From positions 496,001 to 560,000 of the forward strand of contig NZ_JAQV02000031.1 of the NCBI RefSeq assembly GCF_000732485.2: a stretch of DNA of 64,000 bases, written 5' to 3'. The stretch's first letter is position 1; each line of letters starts with the position of its first letter. The notes beneath the pieces were generated by a model. The model was not told the origin of the DNA. It saw nothing but the letters and a program-made list of their open reading frames with translations, and did not search any database. Below, one piece after another: positions 58,455-64,000 of this stretch. A program made the position numbers and the translations under genes. Source of the stretch: Bacillus sp. SJS (GTDB lineage: Bacteria > Bacillota > Bacilli > Bacillales > Bacillaceae).

Positions 58455-58483
58455 TTGCCTTTTTAATACAGTTGTGTTAATAT
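58455..58483 (+). promoter_or_regulatory. sigma-A promoter of the divergent membrane protein gene
   Basis: -35 TTGCCT (58455-58460), 17-base spacer, -10 TAATAT (58478-58483). The -10 lies within the left arm and centre of the TetR-type palindrome. Confidence 0.65.
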
Positions 58484-58495
58484 GTTTTTAACACA
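58473..58495. promoter_or_regulatory. TetR-type operator
   Basis: TGTGTTAA (58473-58480) and TTAACACA (58488-58495) are perfect 8-bp inverted arms with a 7-base centre. The 23-bp size is normal for TetR sites, and the position overlaps the rightward promoter. Confidence 0.7.
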
Positions 58496-58520
58496 CATGT
58501 ACGAAAAAGGAGAATGATTC

Positions 58521-59072
58521 ATGATTGGCTGGCTTATTATAGGATGCGAAATTGGATTCTGGTTCTTTGTAATTGCAGGGTTGGGTGCACGGTATTTGCT
58601 TCGAATGAAAAAAACCGGAGCAGTATTGCTTCTATGTACACCTGTCATTGATCTGATTTTAATTGCTGCGGCGGTAATCGATTTAAGCTCTGGAAAAGAA
58701 GCTGAATTTGTACACGCAATTGCAGCCATTTATATTGGCTCAACGATTGCTTTCGGACATAAAATGATTCAATGGGCAGACGTTCGCTTCGCTCACCGAT
58801 ATGCCGGCGGTCCGGCACCGGTGAAACCTGCGAAGCTTGGCAAAGAGCATGCTAAAAATGAGCGATTAGGCTGGTACCGGCATCTATTAGCATGGACAAT
58901 AGGCTGCGGTCTGCTAATTGGAATGATCGTAATGATTGGCGATGGTTCCAGAACGGCTGAACTTCTAAACGCCATTCGCTACTGGTCTTTAATTTTAGCT
59001 GCAGATTTTGTCTATAGCTTTAGCTATACGCTATGGCCTAGAAAAGGAAAGGAATCAGAGTTTTCCAGCTAA
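58521..59072 (+). CDS. integral membrane protein under TetR-type control
   Basis: A 183-residue protein with about five hydrophobic segments (2-26, 34-55, 66-80, 120-141, 150-172) and a basic loop (FAHRYAGGPAPVKPAKLGKEH) before the fourth. It lacks transport motifs I know. AAGGAGA lies before the ATG. Divergent pairing with a TetR regulator suggests a response to a toxic or hydrophobic compound, but the function is unknown. Confidence 0.75.
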   Translation: MIGWLIIGCEIGFWFFVIAGLGARYLLRMKKTGAVLLLCTPVIDLILIAAAVIDLSSGKEAEFVHAIAAIYIGSTIAFGHKMIQWADVRFAHRYAGGPAPVKPAKLGKEHAKNERLGWYRHLLAWTIGCGLLIGMIVMIGDGSRTAELLNAIRYWSLILAADFVYSFSYTLWPRKGKESEFSS

Positions 59073-59090
59073 CACACTCTATGAATTCGC

Positions 59091-59126
59091 AAAAAACCAG
59101 CAGATTTTACTCTGCTGGTTTTTTCG
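59091..59126. terminator. bidirectional terminator
   Basis: AAAAACCAGCAGA / TCTGCTGGTTTTTT stem with a 6-base loop, between converging genes. Confidence 0.88.
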
Positions 59127-59973
59127 GTCTTTCTTCAAATAGGATTTTCACAACGTCCTGAACCGGCTTATAGCCGATTTCTCTGTAGATCTTGTTGGAT
59201 GTTGGATTAGCCAAATCTGTAAATAGACTGGTTGTCTCATATCCGCTATTAAGCATTTGTTCGGTAAGGACCGTCACACAGTCTGTTGCATACCCCTTTT
59301 TTCGATGGACGGGAGGTGTGTATACATAGTTAATGTTTACATTTGTTTTCGTCGGGCGCGACCAATTAGCCATCGATACGATGCTGCCTTCCGTAACCCA
59401 GCCGTATAAACTTTTCTTTCGGATTAATTCGTCTGCTTTTTCATCGGCTTCAAACATGGAAGCATGCTCCCCTACTTCTTCACAAAAGTCAAAAACCCAC
59501 TGGCTGATTAACGGGCGGTGTTCGGCAGTCAAGAGCATCATGTTACCGGTGTTTGCTGCCGGTTTTTCAATATGTTCAAGCTTATGTAAACGCTGATTCA
59601 TGAAAAGCCGGGCTGATTTTCCGGTTAGGCCGGCGATCCTTTTAGCCAGAATTTCGGTTATCCGCTTTTCTCCAAGAAGCCCTGGAACAGATCGGTAAAC
59701 CTGTGCAATTCTCTTTCCGGCAAGCAAAAGGTCTTCTTCCTCTAAGCTGGATTTTGCCGCGACGAGCACCTGTTTAGGATGGGTTTGAAGAAGGACCACA
59801 ATGGGCTCCCCGTCTTTCCGGATCATGCTCATATGTATAGGCTGCAGGCTGGAGGATTGTTTGTCCAGCAGGATGCCCAGAGCAACGTTGTTTTCGATTT
59901 CCTGTGTTTCCAGGAAGGATAATGCTGCTTTTTTAAAAAAATCAATATCATAGTATGCTTGAATATCAATCAT
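59107..59973 (-). CDS. GNAT family N-acetyltransferase
   Basis: A 288-residue protein. The C-terminal half is a GNAT fold: VNINYVYTPPVHRKKGYATDCVTVLTEQ holds the acetyl-CoA loop (RKKGYA), followed by LFTDLANPTSNKIYREIGYKPV. The N-terminal half is a second, degenerate GNAT-like domain. The ATG at 59973 has GAGGTGA upstream. It is divergent from another acetyltransferase gene. The substrate is unknown. Confidence 0.85.
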   Translation of the reverse strand: MIDIQAYYDIDFFKKAALSFLETQEIENNVALGILLDKQSSSLQPIHMSMIRKDGEPIVVLLQTHPKQVLVAAKSSLEEEDLLLAGKRIAQVYRSVPGLLGEKRITEILAKRIAGLTGKSARLFMNQRLHKLEHIEKPAANTGNMMLLTAEHRPLISQWVFDFCEEVGEHASMFEADEKADELIRKKSLYGWVTEGSIVSMANWSRPTKTNVNINYVYTPPVHRKKGYATDCVTVLTEQMLNSGYETTSLFTDLANPTSNKIYREIGYKPVQDVVKILFEERPKKPAE

Positions 59974-60013
59974 TATGGTCACCTCGATTCCTTATTGATT
60001 CTATACGAATATT

Positions 60014-60041
60014 GGATTTCCTTCAAAAATAAAGGAAATCC
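60014..60041. promoter_or_regulatory. perfect inverted repeat between divergent acetyltransferase genes
   Basis: GGATTTCCTT (60014-60023) and AAGGAAATCC (60032-60041) with an 8-base AT centre. It lies 41 bases from one start and 47 from the other, a natural operator position. No T tail is present, so it is not a terminator. Confidence 0.5.
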
Positions 60042-60087
60042 GTTTAAAAAGACGAATAACTTCCTTATTGTGAAAGGAGGATTCTAT

Positions 60088-60630
60088 ATGATACGTTTAG
60101 AACCGTTTACTATGGGGGATGCCGCGGAACTGATTGAATGGATTCCGTCTGCAGAGTTTCTGATGCAGTGGGGAGGTCCGGAATTTTTATTTCCCTTGAC
60201 ATTTGAACAGATCGAGGGATATGTACATGGATCTGATCAAAGAGTGTTTAAAGCAGTCGAAGAAGAGTCAGGTGCTGCAGCCGGTCATATCTGCCTTTCA
60301 AAGATTGACCTGAAAAATGAATCCTGCCGCATCAGCCGTGTTCTCATTAATCCGGCCACGAGAGGACAGGGCTATGGTTTTACTCTTGTTCAGCAAGCGC
60401 TGAATTTTGCTTTTCTTGAGTTGAATGTTCATAGGGTTACTCTTGGTGTATTTGATTTTAACAAGGCAGCGATAGCTTGCTATAAAAAAGCAGGTTTTAC
60501 CATTGAAGGTCACTTTAAAGACTCCCGAAAAATGAAAGATTCATTCTGGAGTATATATGAAATGGCGATATTAAAGCACGAGTGGGAAGAAGTTCGTTCA
60601 ATTACCGGTGAAAGCAGCTTAATAAAGTAA
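60088..60630 (+). CDS. GNAT family N-acetyltransferase (RimJ/RimL-like)
   Basis: A 180-residue single-domain acetyltransferase. RISRVLINPATRGQGYGFTLVQQAL holds the acetyl-CoA binding RGQGYG, followed by RVTLGVFDFNKAAIACYKKAGF as in RimJ/RimL-type enzymes. The ATG at 60088 has AAAGGAGG 8 bases upstream; a longer frame from 59959 has no site and crosses the other gene. The substrate is unknown. Confidence 0.87.
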   Translation: MIRLEPFTMGDAAELIEWIPSAEFLMQWGGPEFLFPLTFEQIEGYVHGSDQRVFKAVEEESGAAAGHICLSKIDLKNESCRISRVLINPATRGQGYGFTLVQQALNFAFLELNVHRVTLGVFDFNKAAIACYKKAGFTIEGHFKDSRKMKDSFWSIYEMAILKHEWEEVRSITGESSLIK

Positions 60631-60662
60631 TCCTGGATCTATATGAGAAAATTCAACCCGCT

Positions 60663-60704
60663 AAAAAGCCGGCCTGTATTTCACCTTCAAGCCGGCTTTT
60701 TTTA
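60663..60704. terminator. bidirectional terminator
   Basis: AAAGCCGGC / GCCGGCTTT stem with a 17-base loop and T tails on both sides. Confidence 0.85.
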
Positions 60705-62264
60705 TTTCGCGCTTTCCGGCAATTCCTTCTTACCATACTTCGTTTGGAAAGCAGCAATTTCTTCAAATTCTGTTTCGTACAACCGGGCTAAACGGATGTA
60801 GATCGGGATGATTTCCTTGTACACTTCTGATGTTTCCTGATTTGGAAGCAGTCGGATGTTGGAGCTGACGAACCGCTTCGCAGCCGTTAAGCTGTCAATT
60901 TCACCAAGGGCATACATGCCGAGAATGACTGCGCCAAGGCAGGAGCTTTCATAGCTCTCTGGAATGAGAACCTCCTGGTCCAGCACATCAGCGAGCATCT
61001 GGCGCCAAAATTCAGATTGAGCGAAGCCTCCTGTTGCGTGAATTTTTTCCGGAATTCCAATCAGTTCTTTCAGTGCAAGCAGGACCGTATAAAGGTTGTA
61101 ATTGATCCCTTCAAGAACAGCCCTGATCATGTGTTCTTTTTTATGGTGAAGCCCAAGGCCGAAAAATGCTCCTCTTGCATGAGCATTCCAAATCGGCGCC
61201 CGTTCCCCTGCCAAATACGGATGGAAAATCAGTCCTTCTGCTCCCGGCCTGATTTCCGCTGCGATATCAGTCAAATATGTATAGGGATCCTGTCCCAGTC
61301 TTTCCGCCGTTTCCACTTCAGAATGGCAGAGTTCATCTTTCATCCATTGGAAAATCATTCCTCCATTATTCACAGGACCGCCAATGACCCAGTGCTCTTC
61401 TGTCAGCGCATAGCAAAAGATCCGCCCCTTCGGATCCGTAACCGGACGGTTTGTAACAGCCCGGATGGCCCCGCTTGTACCGATAGTGAGAGCAACGACA
61501 CCAGGATCAATGGCATTGACCCCTAAGTTGGACAGAACGCCGTCACTTACGCCTACTATGAACGGGATGGCTGCAGGCAGCCCCGTTTCAGCAGCTGCTT
61601 CAGAATGGAATCCTTGCATCTGGAAAGTGGTCGGGACGAGTTTTGAAAGCTTGTCCTCAGTAATTCCGGCAATTTCCATCGCCCCCCTATCCCAGTCCTT
61701 CTTTTCAAGGTTAAACAAGCCTGTAGCAGAAGCAATTGAATGATCGATTATGTATTCACCGAAAAAGCGGAAAAAAACGTATTCTTTAATGGAAATGAAT
61801 TTAGCTGTTTTACTGAAAATTTCAGGATGGTCTTCCCGCAGCCAAATAATTTTGGATAACGGGGACATCGGATGAATGGGAGTACCTGTACGGAGATAAA
61901 TATCATGTCCGCTCCATTCTTTCTTTAGCTTTTTTGTCCAAGCCTCACTCCGCTGATCTGCCCAAGTAATACTGCGTGTCAGCGGTTTGCCGCTTGCATC
62001 CATGGCAATAAGACTGTGCATGGCGGAGCTGAAGCTGACAAAGCCGATTTCCTCTGATGGAACTTCTGCTTCCTTGATGGTTTCACGAATCGCACTCACG
62101 ACAGCAGTGAAAATCTCTTCCGGGCTCTGCTCGGCCTCCCCCGGCGCTTCAGTGTAAAGGGGGTATCCTGAATTATGCTTCGCAATGACCGCACCGCCGC
62201 GGTCAAAAAGAACGGCCTTCGTACTTGTGGTTCCAATATCTACACCCATCATATATTCTTTCAT
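60702..62264 (-). CDS. gntK: gluconokinase GntK (FGGY carbohydrate kinase)
   Basis: A 520-residue FGGY kinase, close in length to B. subtilis GntK (513), making 6-phosphogluconate from gluconate. N-terminal phosphate loop MGVDIGTTSTKAVLFD, then AMHSLIAMD, TWADQRS and the FGGY signature region HATGGFAQSEFWRQMLADVL. The ATG at 62264 has GGAGGT 7 bases upstream. Unlike in B. subtilis there is no gntR, gntP or gntZ beside it. Another FGGY substrate is possible. Confidence 0.83.
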   Translation of the reverse strand: MKEYMMGVDIGTTSTKAVLFDRGGAVIAKHNSGYPLYTEAPGEAEQSPEEIFTAVVSAIRETIKEAEVPSEEIGFVSFSSAMHSLIAMDASGKPLTRSITWADQRSEAWTKKLKKEWSGHDIYLRTGTPIHPMSPLSKIIWLREDHPEIFSKTAKFISIKEYVFFRFFGEYIIDHSIASATGLFNLEKKDWDRGAMEIAGITEDKLSKLVPTTFQMQGFHSEAAAETGLPAAIPFIVGVSDGVLSNLGVNAIDPGVVALTIGTSGAIRAVTNRPVTDPKGRIFCYALTEEHWVIGGPVNNGGMIFQWMKDELCHSEVETAERLGQDPYTYLTDIAAEIRPGAEGLIFHPYLAGERAPIWNAHARGAFFGLGLHHKKEHMIRAVLEGINYNLYTVLLALKELIGIPEKIHATGGFAQSEFWRQMLADVLDQEVLIPESYESSCLGAVILGMYALGEIDSLTAAKRFVSSNIRLLPNQETSEVYKEIIPIYIRLARLYETEFEEIAAFQTKYGKKELPESAK

Positions 62265-62333
62265 CTGCACAACCTCCAGAAACTCATTAAGCATCTATCC
62301 TTACGTTACACTAATTCCAGCTCATTCGAAACC

Positions 62334-63503
62334 TTATTCTTCTTCAGAAAAGGCTCTGTCTGCCATAATTTTAACCGTAATATCGTCTGAAGGCGGATTA
62401 TGGAGCCCTGCCCTGACATCCCGGTAAAATCGTTCGAGCGGTTTGTTCCTGAAAAGACTTTGGCCACCTTCTATTCTCATGGCTAGGTCCACGACTTCGA
62501 TGGCGATATTAGTCGCAGTATATTTGGCTGCGGCTAGCTCGGTTTGGAGCTCTGAACGCTCATCAGGTTTGGTATCCCACTTTTCAGCTGTCGCGTACAT
62601 CAGCTGTCTTGCGGTCAGCAGTTTAATATCCATTTCCGCTACTTTTCTTCTAACCTCCGGCACTTCCATAATCGGATGGGGAAGGCTATTCGGATGATAA
62701 TTCCGGGCAAAGCGGACGGCTTCATTACGGGCTGCAATGGCAATGCCAAGATAGCATGCAGGAATATGCAGCAGCCAGCCCTGCGCCATGGGCTTGGCAG
62801 GCTTGCTTCGATTTGCAATTAATGCAGAAGCATCCAGCACAACTTCATCAAGAATTAAATCATCGCTTCTTGTACCCCTCATTCCCATTGTGTCCCATGT
62901 TTCTTCAATACGAACGCCTGCCGCTTCCCTTGGGACTAGAAATTCACCGATATCACCTGTTTCTGCAATCGTAGCTGTCACGATGAAGTAGTCCAAAATA
63001 GGTGCCAGAGAGGCGAAAATTTTTCTGCCGCTGATTAGCCAGCGGTCTCCTTTTTTAACAGCTGTTGTCTCAGGCTTTCCGCCTCGAGCCGGACTTCCGG
63101 TCTTAGCCTCGCTTGCAGCACTGTTGACAAGCTTTCCGGAATCAATGACTTCACGGGTTATTTTTTTAAATAATGCAGGATCCCATTTCCCTGTTTCCCT
63201 AAGGCTGAGAAATAACCCCAGATGCCAGCCCGCTGACAAAGCCGTTGCGGCATCCCCTTCAGCAAGCTTTTCCTGCAGAAGCAGGAACGTATATAACGAT
63301 ATTCCCTGACCTCCATGCGACTCTGGTATAGTGAGAGACAAAAAGCCTTCATTTTTCAGATCAGCAAAGTTGTCGAACGGGAAGGTAGCTTCGCGGTCAT
63401 GCTTTTCAGCACGTTCAAAGAATTTTTCTGACAGGTTTTTTGCTTTTATGAAAAGCTGCTTCTCAGCTTCATTACGGATAAATTGCGTTTCAAGAAATCT
63501 CAC
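62334..63503 (-). CDS. acyl-CoA dehydrogenase family protein (YdbM-like)
   Basis: A 389-residue flavoprotein of the acyl-CoA dehydrogenase superfamily: FADLKNEGFLSLTIPESHGGQG, SAASEAKTGSPARGG-type substrate loop, GRKIFASLAPILDYFIV, TWDTMGMRGTRSDDLILDEV, and the C-terminal FAD domain (IAIEVVDLAMRIEGGQSL). The closest match I recall is B. subtilis YdbM. The start is a GTG at 63503 with GAGGTGA 5 bases upstream; a frame continuing to 63656 is unsupported. No other beta-oxidation genes are nearby. Confidence 0.85.
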   Translation of the reverse strand: MRFLETQFIRNEAEKQLFIKAKNLSEKFFERAEKHDREATFPFDNFADLKNEGFLSLTIPESHGGQGISLYTFLLLQEKLAEGDAATALSAGWHLGLFLSLRETGKWDPALFKKITREVIDSGKLVNSAASEAKTGSPARGGKPETTAVKKGDRWLISGRKIFASLAPILDYFIVTATIAETGDIGEFLVPREAAGVRIEETWDTMGMRGTRSDDLILDEVVLDASALIANRSKPAKPMAQGWLLHIPACYLGIAIAARNEAVRFARNYHPNSLPHPIMEVPEVRRKVAEMDIKLLTARQLMYATAEKWDTKPDERSELQTELAAAKYTATNIAIEVVDLAMRIEGGQSLFRNKPLERFYRDVRAGLHNPPSDDITVKIMADRAFSEEE

Positions 63504-63600
63504 GTTCGTCACCTCTGCTACTAGTCTTTTTCTATTGTAACTCTTGAGAGCTCTATTCTTAAAGTAATCCGATTGGTATAACGCTCTATGACTATTTCGT

Positions 63601-63628
63601 TTGAAGATTCGCATAAGTCTGCTAAAAT
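63601..63628 (+). promoter_or_regulatory. sigma-A promoter of ampS
   Basis: -35 TTGAAG (63601-63606), 16-base spacer, -10 TAAAAT (63623-63628), 32 bases before the start codon. Confidence 0.55.
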
Positions 63629-63660
63629 AATGGAGAATAAGAATATAAGGGGGCATTTCT

Positions 63661-64000
63661 ATGTCTAACTTTCAGCAGAACTTAGAGAAGTATGCAGATT
63701 TAGCCGTTAAAGTCGGCGTCAATATTCAAAAAGGGCAAACACTTGCTGTATATGCAGCCATCGACACAGCCGAGTTTACTCGCTTAGTAGTAAAAAAAGC
63801 ATACGAAGCCGGAGCAAAAAATGTCATCGTTGACTGGATGGATGATAAGGTTGCAAGACTCAAATATGATATGGCTCCAGACGAAGTATTTAATGAATAT
63901 CCTATGCACAGGGCAAAGGAACGCGAAGAGCTCGCTGAAAACAATGCAGCATTTATGAGCATCGTATCAGCAAATCCAGATCTTCTTAAAGGGGTAGACA
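63661..64000 (+). CDS. ampS: aminopeptidase AmpS (M29 family), 3' end cut by window edge
   Basis: The first 113 residues of an M29 metallo-aminopeptidase. NLEKYADLAVKVGVNIQKGQTLAVYAAIDTAEFTRLVVKKAYEAGAKNVIVDW and onward (split: YADLAVKVGVNIQKGQTL, AYEAGAKNVIVDWMDD) is the typical N-terminal domain of the thermophilic aminopeptidase family. The metal-binding half lies beyond the window. AAGGGGG precedes the ATG, and a sigma-A promoter lies just upstream. Confidence 0.9.
   Translation, partial: MSNFQQNLEKYADLAVKVGVNIQKGQTLAVYAAIDTAEFTRLVVKKAYEAGAKNVIVDWMDDKVARLKYDMAPDEVFNEYPMHRAKEREELAENNAAFMSIVSANPDLLKGVD

Overview
The window reads as chromosomal DNA of a Bacillaceae bacterium (Bacillus sensu lato). 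Strong AAGGAGG-type ribosome binding sites, frequent TTG/GTG starts, sigma-A promoters, T-tailed terminators and many close relatives of Bacillus subtilis proteins (MreBH, Amj, YtvA-type LOV-STAS, HelD, GntK, AmpS, YdbM-like acyl-CoA dehydrogenase) support this. No rRNA, tRNA, CRISPR, phage or insertion sequence was seen. Most genes lie on the minus strand. Both edge genes are cut: an M20 amidohydrolase at the left and aminopeptidase AmpS at the right.

Layout. 1-2.6 kb: amidohydrolase, DUF3311 protein and sodium/solute symporter. 2.6-10.1 kb: a LOV-STAS photoreceptor, a WGR-domain protein, a 53-aa membrane peptide, a PDZ-less HtrA-like protease paired with a zinc-ribbon membrane protein, a DUF218 protein and a second zinc-ribbon membrane protein. 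10.1-17.1 kb: a short-chain dehydrogenase, a luciferase-like oxidoreductase with an MFS exporter preceded by duplicated operator-like repeats, a lipoprotein/VOC pair, a 102-bp tandem repeat array, a DoxX gene with two MhqR-like operators, and the lipid II flippase gene amj. 17.1-29.6 kb: helD, a phosphatase, a DeoR-HAD operon, an HMA-fold protein, the ergothioneine genes egtB-egtD, galactose mutarotase, a zinc alcohol dehydrogenase, VanZ, mreBH and a second LOV-STAS gene.

29.6-43.4 kb is carbohydrate metabolism. A secreted heparinase II/III-type lyase, a GH88 unsaturated glucuronyl hydrolase, KduI, KduD and a DeoR regulator form a uronate-polysaccharide pathway. An orphan SpoIISA-like toxin follows. 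Next is a sugar-oxidoreductase operon (ThuA-like, two Gfo/Idh/MocA enzymes, a sugar isomerase) with a LacI regulator and two TTAACC/GGTTAA operator candidates.

43.6-54.1 kb holds an eleven-gene cobamide uptake and salvage operon under one promoter, one cobalamin riboswitch and one attenuator: btuF, btuC, a btuD-cbiZ fusion, cbiB, cobD, cobU, cbiP, cobS, cobC, a reduced CobU-like gene and a CblS-like alpha-ribazole kinase gene. BtuFCD imports corrinoids, CbiZ strips foreign side chains back to cobyric acid, and CobD/CbiB/CobU/CobS/CobC rebuild the nucleotide loop.

54.1-64 kb: a NUDIX hydrolase, a small exported peptide, a P-loop protein lacking its key lysine, an ABC-F protein behind an attenuator-type leader, a TetR/membrane-protein divergent pair with an operator, two divergent acetyltransferases, gluconokinase, an acyl-CoA dehydrogenase and the start of ampS. 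The items most worth following are the ergothioneine genes in a Bacillus background, the ABC-F leader, the BtuD-CbiZ/CblS operon, the antitoxin-less SpoIISA-like gene and the 102-bp repeat array.
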